From: Viscum album
Taxonomy: Eukaryota > Streptophyta > Magnoliopsida > Santalales > Viscaceae
DNA length: 64,000 nucleotides
Assembly (NCBI GenBank): GCA_963277665.1
Contig: OY728143.1
Coordinates: 1,121,392,110-1,121,456,109 of the forward strand
Direction of reading: 5' to 3'
Made by a program: the position numbers and the translations under genes. Shown here in pieces: positions 1-11,286 of the stretch; the stretch's first letter is position 1; each line of letters opens with the position of its first letter. Under the pieces are notes generated by a model that saw only the letters and a list, made by a program, of their open reading frames with translations, searched no databases and was not told where the DNA came from.

Positions 1-493
1 GTGATGATATTATTAGATAAATAAAAGGAAATGTATACATATATTTTATCATTATAAAATGAAAATATAAAATAAATTTGTTGGCCTTTATATTATAGAT
101 ATTTTAAATGTCTTAATGATAGAAAAGATATCATGGTTATTGATACTGTATATGTCTGAATGTAATTCCAATTGATATATTTGGTTAATTCATTTAACAT
201 ATTTCCATTAGATATAAATGTTTTTGAGGAAGATCATTAAAAACCATTCTTATTGGAGTAAAAATTATGTTTTTATATAAACCAATCATTTACAATGGTT
301 ATAAATTTGGAATATGTAGTCATTTATAACCCTATACAATCTTATAGGGCTTCAAATGAGTCCATGTGAATGATGATTTATTTTCATAAAAAATTAAATA
401 TTTCATATGGTTTAAATGTTATATTTTTTTAAAAGAATTTATTTATGGATTAACATCTTACTTATAAATATTCAAAATTTATATGATGCTTTA
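1..493. other. AT-rich flank of element 1, no gene seen
   Basis: Very AT-rich sequence with stops in all frames and no recognisable domain, tRNA or promoter. It is the left part of the site into which element 1 inserted; the same low-GC sequence resumes at 11332. It probably consists of older decayed repeat DNA, but I could not pair it with another copy in the window. Confidence 0.6.
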
Positions 494-498
494 GTGAA
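494..498. repeat. Target-site duplication, left copy (GTGAA)
   Basis: GTGAA lies immediately before the TG that opens the left LTR and recurs right after the CA that closes the right LTR. Five-base duplications are typical of Ty3 and Ty1 integrases. The left border is fixed independently, because the matching end of the right LTR abuts the primer-binding site. Confidence 0.85.
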
Positions 499-1210
499 TG
501 TCACGACCCTTCTTCACCAAAAGGTGGGAAGGGTCAGCAGATTTCTAGACGCTTCCTTCTTTTAGTTGAAGGAGAGATAATGCCCCCCGAAACCCACCTT
601 CAATTGGTCCCAGAGTGGCGACCGAAACCAAGGTTATAAAATAACACAATAAATGGAAGGCATTACCCTTTTTCTTTTAATAGGATCGGGAGATAAAACA
701 GTGAATCCTACAACACCAAAACTGAAAGTAAAAGTAAAGAAAAGAACCATTTCCAATACATGTTACAAAAGTAAAATCTACAATGTAGAAGGATACTACA
801 AAGAAAAAAATACCAAAAGAAAGAACAACATCAACTATGATGTTTTTCCACAAGGTCTGCACTAGTACGGTCTAGCATGATCCCCGAAGTCCTCCTGGAA
901 ACCTGAAAGTATTTTTATATACGTAGGGTAAGCATACAAGTATACTAAGTAGGGAAAACCCAAAGACTTCTATGCACAAGTGGGGAGGCATACTAATTCC
1001 CTATGATAAAAGAGATAACAAAACACCTAGTAAGGAAACTAACCACCCAACCCTCACCAAGGCATGCTCCCCAAATAACACAAGACAAGTAATGTATAGT
1101 AATAGAACATTGATGTTTGGGGTACCCCGAGCCACTTTCCCATTGGTTATTGAAGACATCCTACACATCAGACCAGTCCCACCATTTTCATCACAGTCCC
1201 ACGACCATAC

Positions 1211-1540
1211 CCCGCCCGTACACACCTGGGCCACAACCACACATCCAGACCACAAACAACCGGGCCACAACCACATATCCCGCCCGCAAACACTTGGTCC
1301 ACACCTACTAACCCGCCCGCGGACACCTGGGCCACAACTGTCACACGTAACCACGCCTGAAAATACCTAGGCCAGAACAACCACTGCCACGCCCGAAGAC
1401 ACCTGGGCCTCATCCCGAAGATACATGGGAAACCATCTTCCCGCACACACAAGGTCCAACCACCACACTACCATGCCCGATGATTCTTGGGATAATAATG
1501 GACTTTAGGCCATCACAGCCTGCCCGAATATATTTGGACT
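1211..1540. repeat. Minisatellite inside element 1 LTR, units about 27-47 bp
   Basis: About nine to ten degenerate units, mostly near 34 bp, each built on CCCGCCCG followed some bases later by ACACCTGGGCCACAAC. The array is GC-rich and conserved in the other LTR at 9111-9440, so it was present before insertion. It may act as a promoter-proximal or structural repeat in the LTR; no function can be read from the sequence. Confidence 0.8.
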
Positions 1541-3220
1541 ATCCAGGAAAGGGCGTAGAATGAAGATAATAACCATCCACTAATAGAAGTGTTGGGAAAA
1601 AACACCCTCCACCGTGAAATGGGGGTGTTCGGCACTATGTTCTCAACATGGGTGGGGCACGAATAAGAAACAAAAAAACTACAAGTATATGTATAGGTAA
1701 CAAGCACTCACCCAATCTTGGTTTTTTTCAGCCATCCTAAAGAACACTATCCTTACTATTCATTAATAATAGAAGAGAATAACACCCATTCCTAAGTCAC
1801 AACTCACACCAAATGAAATCACCATTTGTATCATCCTTGTTTCCATGTTCAGTAATAATGTTTAAATATGTTTCTGCACATACTTGGGAAACTAGTACGC
1901 ATGAGCACATGCCAAGGAAAGTATACTCCCAACAACAATTTAATCATTCACATATGGTTCTCTTCTAAATTCACAACAACAAAGGGATAAGGGAGATCCC
2001 TCAAAGAACTGGAACCAAAGAATACCCCAAGATATAGCCCCATGTCCCCAAAATCCTGGAGCTAACGGTTTCACAACAACAAAGGATTCCACCACAATTT
2101 GTGATATAAGTAGAGTAATCACACAACCTCAAGGTATAACAACAGGGGATCTCATCCCCACCCACATCGCCCCATCAATCTAATCCCTTATCCAAGAAAA
2201 CTATAAGTTCACCTGCAAACAGCTCGTGAAGGAGAACAACCAAACCACTACCACCAACACAAGGCAGGCCCATGCAGGTATTTTCAGATTTAAAAGATTT
2301 AACACACTCCATGTTTTCAATTCCACAGGGCTTCAACTAGGGTTATCATAGAAATGGATTTGATCCTGGTGCTACCAATTTCTTTAGCCGAATATATGTA
2401 ATTAATGAATTTCCTTTACACAGAAAGGGTTTCATAACCAAAATACAATCCAATTAAACATCACAAGGGGTAAGGGTTTATTAATGCATATAGAAATACC
2501 ACCAACGACCATGATTTTTAGTAGGTATAAGCCCAAAAAATTCGGAAACCATTAATCATGAAAGAGGAGAAAAAAAAGAGCAGCATCATCGATCACACCC
2601 ATCCCCTTCATTCTTTAGAATCTATTTATTATCTTCATTAAAGTTTGGTTCATCCAATTATACCGAAAACAGTAGCATAACCATCCCGTAAGATACACAG
2701 AAAGGAGAGACGAAGGTGAAAACCCTACATGACTGATCAAGGAGATGTTTTCTCCACGCGCCAAGTATAGGGGATGCCAGAATTGTAGGGGAGGAAAATC
2801 GGGAACTCCAAGGATGAGAAGAGGACCTCTGTCTCGGCACACCACAAGTCTCGAGATGGAGAGACTTCAATCACACCATAGATAAGAGATAAGTCGGTCA
2901 AAAAGAAAGGAGGGGGAAGAATAACTTCTTCTATGATATATAGATAAAATAACATTGTTATGGGATATGAAAAATTTGAACACTTTGAATTTAGATCGTC
3001 ATTCCCCACGTGATTGGGTGGTAACACACAAAGAGATAAATTGTTATTTAATGATCCCCATTGGAAAGGTGGTAACAACTGTGATTTTAAAGAATTTAAT
3101 AAAATGGAGGGACATTATATGAGAAAGTACAGCTAGGTCGGTTAGGGAGGGTCTCCCCACCCTCAGGATTTTCAAAGCATTGATTGAGATCATAAAACGG
3201 CCTTGAACCCCTTAAACCAT

Positions 3221-3518
3221 TCTCGCCCTTGAGAATCAAAACCAGAACTAGAGGAAGGAGGGGGGATCTGAACAACCACCCTGGAAGATACCTCTCAGGA
3301 GTGAACCTCTCCGACATAGGAACATATTATCTCTTGAACAAACATAAACACCCTTTCTCTCTTTCCCGTTACATGCAAAAAAAAAGGGCTAAACCATCTG
3401 GTCCAGTGGGAGAGTGGTTTCCCTTCCTCCGTGTTAAGATACTATCTACTTTGAGAAGCACTGACTCGTCCGCACTTGTTTAGGCGCATTTTCATTAATG
3501 CGTCTTAACTAGGGATCA
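3221..3518 (-). other. U3 end of the 3' LTR with no match in the 5' LTR
   Basis: Up to about 3220 the two LTRs align base for base. From there to the polypurine tract this copy carries a sequence unrelated to 11110-11326 of the other LTR. Its minus-strand start, TGATCCC, sits directly after the purine tract, so by that criterion it is a bona fide LTR end. Gene conversion from a related element or deletion plus replacement could explain it. Confidence 0.65.
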
Positions 3519-3540
3519 GGTCCTCCCCTCCCCATTCTTT
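3519..3540 (-). promoter_or_regulatory. Polypurine tract of element 1
   Basis: On the minus strand this reads AATGGGGAGGGGAGGACC and is followed at once by TG of the LTR. A purine run at this spot primes plus-strand DNA synthesis in LTR retrotransposons. It lies between the end of the chromodomain region and the 3' LTR, exactly where expected. Confidence 0.8.
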
Positions 3541-3651
3541 AATACACTTCACACACAAATCCATAGAAAAAGAAATTGTACATCCATAGCTGACAAGGTA
3601 AGCATTACAAAGAAAAAATGTACTGAAAAAACAGGATAAAACTCAAAACAA

Positions 3652-4005
3652 CTAGGGGTATTGGGCACGCATCTGTGCTTCCCTCTCCAAGGTACATTCC
3701 TCAAGCCCACCATGTCTCCATAACATGGTTGCATCATATTCGATATCTATCCCTCCCCAGTCGAGGATGTGTGAATCATCATGCAGATATCGTCGGAGCT
3801 GGGACACATGGAATACAACGTGTATCCTTAGTAGCGACGGGGATAAGGCTAGCTGATAAGCCACTTCACCGACCCGTCGCAACACTTCGAAGGGCCCTAT
3901 GAACATGGGAGAATGCTTATTTCCCCTTCCAAACCTCCACTGTCCACGTCGAGGGGAGACCTTCAAGAACATGTGGTACCCGACCTCAAACTCCAAGGGT
4001 ATCAT
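3652..4005 (-). pseudogene. Integrase C-terminal domain and truncated chromodomain (element 1)
   Basis: The frame opens with the GPY/F-type segment of Ty3 integrases: LEFEVGYHMFLKVSP, then FIGPFEVLRRVGEVAYQLAL and HVVFHVSQLRRY. It ends with LWRHGGLEECTLEREAQM, the closing part of a Tekay/Del chromodomain, which directs integration toward marked chromatin. The stretch between LDWGGIDIEYDAT and LWRHGG is shorter than usual for the clade, so roughly 30 residues of the chromodomain core appear deleted. It belongs to the same polyprotein as the integrase core upstream, from which a stop separates it. Confidence 0.9.
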
Positions 4006-4840
4006 CTAATCATCGACATATGACTTCCGCTGGTCCTGAGCCACCTTCTTCCTCTCTCGTATAAGATGAACCTTCTATTTCATGATCTGCACCACCTCTG
4101 GGCCCAGAACACCTGTTTCCCCAACCTCAGTCCAGCACATGGGTGAGCGACACTGCCATCCATATAGGGCTTCGAACGGAGCCATGACAATGGTAGAGTG
4201 ATAGCTATTATTGTAGGCAAACTCTACCGGAGGAAAGTATCACACCCATGATCCTCCTAAGTCCAGAACACATGCTTGCAGCATATCCTCCAAGGTTTGG
4301 ATAGTGCGCTATGTCTGCCCATCTGTCTGTGGGGTGGAAGGCCATGTTAAGGCGCAGCTGGGTGCCAAAATCATGCTGTAAACCCCTCCAGACTCGCGAT
4401 GTAAATCGTGTGTCCCTATCCAAGACGATGGAACTCAGAACTCCATGAAACCTCACTAACTTGTCCACATATCTCCATGCAAGAGAGTCCACTATACTCG
4501 CCTCCTTGATTGCCAGAAAGTGAGCCGATTTAGTCAATCGGTCCACTACTACCCAGATGGCATCACAGCCTCCTGGATCTTTGGGTAGTCCCATGAAGAA
4601 ATCCATCGAGATGCCGTCCCACTTCCACTCGAGGACATATAAGGGTTGCAACAACCCATCTGGAACACGGTGTTCAGACTTCACCTGTTGACACACTAGG
4701 CACTTGTCCACAAACTCTGCCACTTATCGCTTTACTCTAGGCCTCCAAAACTATCTATTCAGGCCCTGGTTCATCTTGGAAACTCTCGGGTTCACTGCTA
4801 GGGGTGTGTTGTGGAACTCACTATGAACATGGCCACACAT
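4006..4840 (-). pseudogene. Integrase zinc-binding and catalytic core (element 1)
   Basis: The zinc-finger end CLVCQQVK is clear near 4690. The core follows with SMDFFMGLPKDPGG (first catalytic Asp), VVDRLTKSAHFL, and LDRDTRFTSRVW (second catalytic Asp). After AFHPTD the frame shifts. In the continuing frame the codon for the catalytic Glu of the D,D-35-E triad (the Glu of the family motif TDGQTE) is a TAG stop. The LEDMLQACVLD, FAYNNSYHS and APFEALYG motifs continue in that frame. The enzyme would insert element DNA into the host genome; this copy is inactive. Confidence 0.9.
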
Positions 4841-5112
4841 AGCCTCTGGAACAAACAACTTTCCACGGAAAAGCATCCGGTTCTGACCATCCTTCGTCCA
4901 CCCATCGGAGCATTGCCCTGGTCAACTCGGTCACACATGACTTCGCTCTCTGAGTCTCCCCACTGAGACACCTCCCCCTGACGCAACAGAGATGACTGTA
5001 CTTTCATCCTATACATGTATCCCCTACCATTATCCATCCTAGCATCCAGGTGCAAGGCAGCCAACTCCTCCATTTCATTCCATGTGTCTACCGATTCTCG
5101 GACCGCATCCTT
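4841..5112 (-). pseudogene. RNase H to integrase connection (element 1)
   Basis: Minus-strand frames here carry MEELAALHLDARM and later degenerate sequence where the integrase HHCC zinc finger should begin. This is the tether region that follows the DALSRR motif of RNase H in Ty3 elements. It is frame-broken and has no catalytic motif of its own. Assignment is by position between two recognised domains. Confidence 0.65.
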
Positions 5113-5848
5113 CTACAACCTCCTACTCAAAGCATCGACCACTACTATCACTTTTACCGAAGGGTAGAAAATCTCGAAGTCGTAATCCTGGGGGAACTCC
5201 AACCACCTTCGCAGCCATATGTTTATGTCCCACTGGCAGAAGATATACCTCATGTTTTTGTGATCCGTGAAGACCACAAAGTGTTCTGCAATGAGGTAAT
5301 GCCACCACACATTTAGTGCGAAAATGACTGCTGGAAGATCCAGATCGTGGGTTCCTTAATTGAACTCATGAGGGAATAGTTACGTAGACCCATAAGAGAT
5401 CAACCCTTGTCACTGTATCAAAACACATCTGAGGCCCTGCCCTGAAGCATCAAAGAACACCTCATACGCCGCCCCTTATTCTGGTAGTCTTAAAAAAGGG
5501 GAACTAACCATTTTCACCTTTAGGTAGCTGAAGGCTGCATCGCACTGCTCACTCCATGTGAAACCCTAGTCCTTTTTTGTCAAGGCTGTCCAAGGGGCTG
5601 CAACTCTGGAGATGTTGGGTACGAACCTCTGATAGTAAATTGCCAGCCCGAGGAAACTATGAACCTCTTCCACATTCTTCAGTGCTGCCCAAGAAACAAC
5701 TTCCTCAAACTTTGATGGGTCCACCACTACCCCATGTTCGGACAGTACGTGCCCAAGAAAGTGCACTTCTCTCATTCAGAACATGAATTTCGACAACTTC
5801 CCATGGAGCTGGTGTCGTCAGAGGACCTCGAAAACCATCCTCAGGTGC
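5113..5848 (-). pseudogene. RNase H region of element 1
   Basis: Two minus-strand frames carry the region after the reverse transcriptase. At 5566-5775 the junction reads VHFLGHVLSEHGVVVDPSKF and then SFLGLAIYYQRFVPNISRVA. At 5113-5310 the RNase H end reads HYLIAEHFVVFTDHKNMRYI and ends VVVDALSRRL. This domain degrades the RNA strand of the RNA-DNA hybrid. Sequence between 5311 and 5565 is in other frames with stops, so the catalytic unit is broken. Confidence 0.9.
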
Positions 5849-6484
5849 TCAATGTGGTCCTCCTATGATTGTGAATAGATCAGGATGTCGTCGATGAACA
5901 TGACTACAAACTGATCCAGATACTCCCGGAAGACGGATTTCATAAGCCCCCCTGAACACAGCTGGGGAATTCGTAACACCGAAAGGCATGACTACAAACT
6001 CGAAGTTCCCATATCTGCACCTAAAGGATGTCTTCAAGATGTGGCCCTCATTTACCGTCAACTGGTGATACCTAGATCACAGGTCGATCTTTGAGAACCA
6101 CACTGACCCCTTCAGCTGGTCAAAGAGATCGTCTATCCTTGGAAGAGGGTAGCGATTCTTGATCGTCAGCTGATTCAGCCTCCTGTAGTCTATACAAAAC
6201 CTGATACCACTGTCCGCCTTCTTTGCAAAAAAGACTGGAGCACCCCAAGGTGACACACTTGGTCGAACATAACTCTTCTTCATCAGGTCGTCAATCTGAA
6301 TCTGCAACTCCCGTAGCTCCGAAGGTGCCACCTGGTAGGGAGCCATCGAAATCGGAAGAGCACCAGGCTGCAAGTCTATCCCAAACTTGATATCTCGTCG
6401 AGGGGGTAGAGTTATCAAATCCTCAGGGAAGACGTCCATAAACTCACTGATGATCCCTGGTACTCCCACCATCTCAGCATACAA
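5849..6484 (-). pseudogene. Reverse transcriptase of element 1
   Basis: The N-terminal part (6077-6484) is nearly intact: [63 protein letters not shown] stop follows, probably from an Arg codon. The frame then resumes with YHQLTVNEG and [20 protein letters not shown], after which a frameshift occurs. In the shifted frame the catalytic FIDD motif is preserved at 5887-5898. The enzyme copied element RNA into DNA. The catalytic aspartates survive but the protein cannot be made in one piece. Confidence 0.93.
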
Positions 6485-6544
6485 TGACTCAACTGACAGC
6501 TCGACTATGAAGGAGAGAAGGGGTTCATCTCACCTGCTGCCCTT

Positions 6545-6955
6545 CTAGCCACTCTGCTCGCTGGGGAAAGTAACACGTCGTCCACCCATGTATGAGAACA
6601 CAACCCTTCCTCGGAAGCATTTGATAGTAGCATACATAGAGAACAGGAAGTCGATGCCTAGGATGACATCGTATTGCTGTATCTGTAGCAGTAGTAGATC
6701 CCTAACCGACTGATGTGGCCCTATCATCAGTTTGAATTCTCTACAAACATATAACATGTCGGTCCGACCACCAACAAGTGTGCTCAGCACCAGAGGCACT
6801 GGAAGTATCTTGACATCTTGATCCAGATCACAGGCCAGACCAGGTACAACAATGGAGTGCAATCCTCCGGTATCGAACACGACATAAGATAGGGTACTGA
6901 ACAAACTGATCGTACCTCGAACAACCTCCGGTCCCACTCGAACTGATGCCTCCAC
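6545..6955 (-). pseudogene. Aspartic protease of element 1
   Basis: A retropepsin-type protease that cuts the polyprotein. The active-site loop reads VVFDTGGLHSIV, where most relatives have D(S/T)GA(S/T)HS. The downstream flap and strand motif YDVILGIDFLFSMYATIKC is typical of the clade. The frame is open throughout this stretch, but no start codon in the usual sense is expected because the domain is part of Gag-Pol. Gly-Leu in place of Ala-Ser/Thr after DTG may weaken it. Confidence 0.9.
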
Positions 6956-7185
6956 AGTGTGAAACTGTCCACACCCAGCTCCTTTTCCCCTTGGATGTTT
7001 TCTGCCTCCCCGACCGCGCCCTGGTTGAAATCCCTGAGGAGCGCCCTGAGGTCGGCCTCCCCCTGCAACGTCTTCCCTCGAAGGAGCGGTAGCTCGCTAT
7101 CCCTGCTGCTGCTGAAAGGTCCTAGCGGGAAGTTGCTACTGAGGCGTTGGCTGGGCATGTCCACCACTACTGTACTGAACTCAGT

Positions 7186-8000
7186 CTGGGCACTGTTTTC
7201 AGAGATTTCCATGGCTCCCATAGACGAAGCACCTCGGTCTTTGGACCGAAGGGAAAGGGCGAGGACCGGTGGACCAGAACTGGAAAGACTGCAGCCTTCT
7301 CCCTGCTGGTTGGAACCTAGAGGGTCCCAATGATGGAGGTCTGGTACTGACGCCCTTTCCCTTTGATGAGCCTAGCTTAGTTCCCTCTCGTGGAACACCG
7401 CCCAGCGTGTGCATCCACTCCACCACCTCTGCCTTCTCCGAGTCCTCCAAGTATGTCAGGAAGGTGAAGGGGGTAAGGACGTACTGGAGGGAAGGTCGGA
7501 GCGCCTCATCTAAAAGTCTCACCAGAGACTCCTTATCCGGAAAGAGGTCCGGAGAAAAGTGGAGGAGATCCTTGAAAATGATCCCCATATCCCTTACCGA
7601 CATACTCCCCTCCTGGAGGGAGAGTAGCTCCTTCCTCTTCTCTACCTTCATCGTAGAAGAGAGGAATTTCACCTGGAACTCCTTCTCAAAATCAGCCCAT
7701 GCCACCTCAGCCTATCTCTTCTCCCCCAGGTAGAGTGTCCACCACTGATGCGTTGCTCCCCGCATCTGGCTGACGGCCCGAGGAACCCAGTACTCGGTTA
7801 GAGCCCGGATCAAGCCAAAGGTTATCACCAACTCTTCTAACCAGCCCTATGTCTTCATGTCATAGGTGATGCCCTCGTACTTCTCGAGGGTTTGTCGCTG
7901 GATGGCTAGAAGATTTCTCTGCCACTGATTGTCCTCCTCCTTCTGACCATCCCTCTGCTAATCGGCCAAGTCAACCTCCTAGGCCTCGATCGCTCTTACA
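7186..8000 (-). pseudogene. Gag with damaged zinc knuckle (element 1)
   Basis: The capsid-like part reads MRGATHQWWTLYLGEKR, a TAG stop, then AEVAWADFEKEFQVKFLSS, LLSLQEGSMSVRDM and LVRLLDEALRPSLQYVL, the usual gag order in Ty3 elements. The nucleocapsid knuckle near 7190-7250 reads CFVYGSHGNL, stop, KQC. Against the CX2CX4HX4C pattern the second Cys is Tyr, the His is Asn and a TGA lies inside. Upstream frames (7700-8000) continue the N-terminal half. Gag would package the RNA; this copy cannot. Confidence 0.88.
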
Positions 8001-8385
8001 TATCGTGGTCATCTCCCGGGTTCTATAACTACAGGGTAAACAAAGAATTCCCAAGCCCAAGTAATGAAAAATATTGTTATTAAAACTTCTTAAACTTCTT
8101 ATTTATTCCAAATTCAAAAAACACCCCAGAAACATGAGAACAGAAGTCATTATGATGCATGCACCTTTCCTAGGGTCTCTACCCTGCAATCAGCGTGGCC
8201 TCACTTGGTCGTTCGTTAGGTCCATAGTCCTTGCATCGGATCACGGGGGGGCCCTAAAATCCCATGTCTTAGTTGGTCTTCCTTGGCCTAATTCACGCAC
8301 CATAGTCACCCAACACTGTTTCCCTATAATCCTAAAAAATACTCAGGGTGCCTAACTCCAAACTCCATCCTATCTCTCAACCTCC
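8001..8385 (-). other. 5' leader of element 1, no coding seen
   Basis: The region between the primer-binding site and gag holds no recognisable domain on the minus strand. A plus-strand open frame at 8074-8355 is a chance opening opposite the leader. The leader would hold the RNA packaging signal, which cannot be recognised by eye. Confidence 0.7.
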
Positions 8386-8396
8386 CTCTGATACCA
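8386..8396 (-). promoter_or_regulatory. Primer-binding site, initiator tRNA-Met type
   Basis: The minus strand reads TGGTATCAGAG, the standard plant primer site complementary to the 3' end of initiator tRNA-Met. It lies one base from the TG..CA border of the 5' LTR at 8398. It fixes the orientation of element 1 and its LTR boundary. Confidence 0.95.
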
Positions 8397-9110
8397 TTGT
8401 ATCACAACCTTCCTTCACCAAAAGGTGGGAAGAGTCAGCAGATTTCCAGGACCTTCCTTCTTTATGTTTAAGGAGAGATAATGAATCCCGAAACCCGCCA
8501 TAAATAGGTCATAGAGTGGAAACCATCTCCAAGGGTATAAAATCACACACTAAATGGAAGGAATTAAACTTTTTCTTTTAATAGGATCAGGAGATAAGAT
8601 AGTGAATCCCACAACACCAAAACTGAAAGTAAAAGTAAAGCCAATAACCATTCCCAATGCATGTTTCAGAAGTAAAATCTACAATGTATTAGGAGACTAC
8701 AAAGCAAGAAATACCAAAAGAAAGAACAACAACAACTACGATGATCTTCTAGAAGTTCTGAGCTAGTACAGTCTAGCACAATCCCCAAAGTCCTCTTGGA
8801 AACCTGAAAGCAGTTTTATATACGTTGGGGGAGCATACAAGTATACTCAGTAGGGAAAAACCAATGACTCTCGTGCACAAGTGGGGAGCCATACTAATGC
8901 CCTGTGTGAAAAGTGATAACCAAGAACCTATCAAGGAAACTAACCACCCAAGCCTCACCAAGGCATGCTCCCCAAATAACGCAAGACAAGTAATGTATAG
9001 TAATAGAACATCGATGTTTGGGTACCCCGTGCCACTTTCCCACTGGTTATTGAAGACATCCTATGCATCGGCCCAATCCCACCATTCTCATCATTGTCCC
9101 ACTGCCATAC

Positions 9111-9440
9111 CCCACCCACACACACATGGGCCACAACCACACATCCCACCTGCAAACACCTGGGCCACAACCACGTATCCCACCCGCAAACACCTAGTCC
9201 ACAACTACTAACCCGCCTGTAGACACGTGGGCCAAAACTGTCACACGTAACCATGCCTTCAAGCTCCTAGGCCAGAATAACCACTGCCACGCACGACGAC
9301 ACCTGGGCCACATCTCGAAGATAATTGGGAAACTATCTGCCCGCACACACCTGTGCCAACCAACACACTACCCTGCCCGAAGAATCTTGGGCTAATAATG
9401 GACTTCAAGCCATGAGAGCCTGCCCAAAGATACTTAAGCC
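9111..9440. repeat. Minisatellite, copy in the 5' LTR
   Basis: Same array as at 1211-1540, with the units more often reading CCCACCCG or CCCACCCA. Many of the differences from the left copy are CG to CA or TG changes, as expected for deaminated methyl-cytosine after insertion. Confidence 0.8.
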
Positions 9441-11186
9441 ATATAGGAAAGGGAGCAGAAAAGAGCTAATAACCAACCACTAATAGAAGTGTTTGGAAAA
9501 AAAAACCTCCCCCATGAAATGGGGGTGTTCGACACTAAGTGATCAACTTGTGTGGGGCGCGAATAAGAAACACAAAAACTACAAGTATATGTATAGGTAA
9601 CAACCACTCAACCAATCGAGGTTTTTCTTCATCCAGTGTAAAGAACACTATCCTTAATATCCATTCATAAGATAAGAGAACATCACCCATGACCAAGTCA
9701 CAACTCACACCAAACCAAATCCCTATTTGTCCCATCCTTGTTTCCATGTTCAGTAATAATGTTTAAATAAGTTTCTTCACCTACCTGGGAAACTAGTAAG
9801 CATAAGAACAAGCCAAGGAAAGAGTACACCCAACATCAATTTAAGCATTCACACCCATCTTTCTTGTAAATTCACGACAACAAAGGGATAAGGGGGATCC
9901 CTCGAAGTATTGGAACCAAAGAAAACTCCAAGATACAGCCCCATGTCCCAAAAATCTATGAGTCAATGGTTTCACAACAACAGATGATCCCACCCCAATT
10001 CTTGATATAAAAAGACTAATCACATAGACTCAAGGTATAACAATAGGGGATCCCATCCCCACCCACATCACCCCATTAATCTAAGCCCCCATCCAAGAAA
10101 ATGATACGGTCATCCGCAAACGGATCATGAAGGAAAACAACCAAACCACTACCACCAACACAAGGCAGGACCATGCTTGTATTTTCATATTTAAAAGATT
10201 TAACCCACTCCATGGATTCAATTCCACTGGCTTAAACTGGGGTTATCATAGAAAAGGAGTTGATCCTGGTGCTTCCAATTTATTTAGCCGAATATACATA
10301 ATTATCCAATTTCCTTTACACAGCAAGGGGTCCACAACCAAAATACAAGCCTTTTAAACATCAAAAGTAGTAAGGGTTTATTAATTCATAGATAAAGACC
10401 ACCAACGACCATGATTTTCAGTAGGTGTAAGATCACATAATTCCAAAACCATTAATCTTGAAAGGGGAGAAAAAAATAGAGCAGCATCATCGATCACACC
10501 CATCCCCTTCATACATTAGAATCCGTTTTTTATCTTCATTAAAGTTTGGTTCATCCATATATACAGAAATAGTAGCGTACTCATCCTGCAAGATACACAG
10601 AAAGGGGAGATGAAAGTGGAACCCCTACTTGACTGATCTAGGAGACGTTTTCTCCACGCGCCAAGAATAGGGGATCCACGACTTCTAGGGTAGGAACGTC
10701 GAGAAATACAAGGACGAGCAGAGGACATTAGCCTAGGTGCACCACAAGTCTTGGGAAGGAGGGACTTCAAGCGCACCACAGAGAAGAGAGAAGTCTGTCA
10801 AAAAAGAAGGAGGTGGAAGAAGAACTTCTTCTGCAATATATAGATAAAATCACAATGTTACAGGATATGAAAAATTTGAATTCTTTGAATTCGGATCGTG
10901 ATTCCCCAAGCAGTTGGGTGGTTACACACGACGGGATAAATTGTTATTTAATGATCCCCATCGGAATGGTGGTAACAGATGTGATTTTAAAGAATTTCAT
11001 AAAATGGAGGGGCATTATATGAGAAAGCACAGCTAGGTTGGTTGGGGAGGGTCGGTCCACCCTCAGGATTTTCAAAGCATTGATTGAGAGATTAAAAACG
11101 TCCCTGAACCCCTTCCAATGGTTAAAAAGGCCTAAATTTGGGGTTATGGGGAAGGCTGCATATGAAAAGGCCACCAGGGCTGGGTG

Positions 11187-11286
11187 ACACCGATCAGTCG
11201 CATCGATCGGTCTCACCGACCGATCGCGCCGGTAGATCTCAGCCATTGGTCTCATAGATTGGGCTCACTGACCGGTCGCGTCGATA
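11187..11286. repeat. GC-rich degenerate repeat at the U3 end of the 5' LTR
   Basis: A short CpG-rich patch with two copies of a TCACYGACCGRTCGCGYCG unit (about 11213 and 11266) plus partial versions such as ACCGATCAGTCGCATCGA. It is absent from the other LTR. Being rich in CGATCG-like palindromes it could hold protein-binding sites, but that is a guess. Confidence 0.6.

Larger units (their letters stand above)
499..3518 (-). repeat. Element 1 3' LTR
   Basis: Direct repeat of 8398-11326, alignable over about 2.7 kb from 499 to about 3220. Examples are the starts at 499 and 8398 and the blocks at 2281/10161 and 3121/11021. On the minus strand it begins TGATCCCTAG directly after a polypurine tract and ends CGTGACA. 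The minus-strand outer part, 3221-3518, does not match the other LTR. It contains a hairpin: CGCATT at 3485-3490 pairs with AATGCG at 3497-3502. Open frames inside the LTR are spurious. Confidence 0.85.

Noticed and set aside
972..1370. Plus-strand open frame of 132 codons and overlapping minus-strand frames
   Set aside because: They lie in the LTR minisatellite; low-complexity His/Pro/Thr-rich translation caused by the repeat, and not open in the same way in the other LTR.
6959..7733. Plus-strand open frames of 124 and 154 codons
   Set aside because: Shadows opposite the gag and protease frames of element 1, which carry the recognisable motifs on the minus strand.
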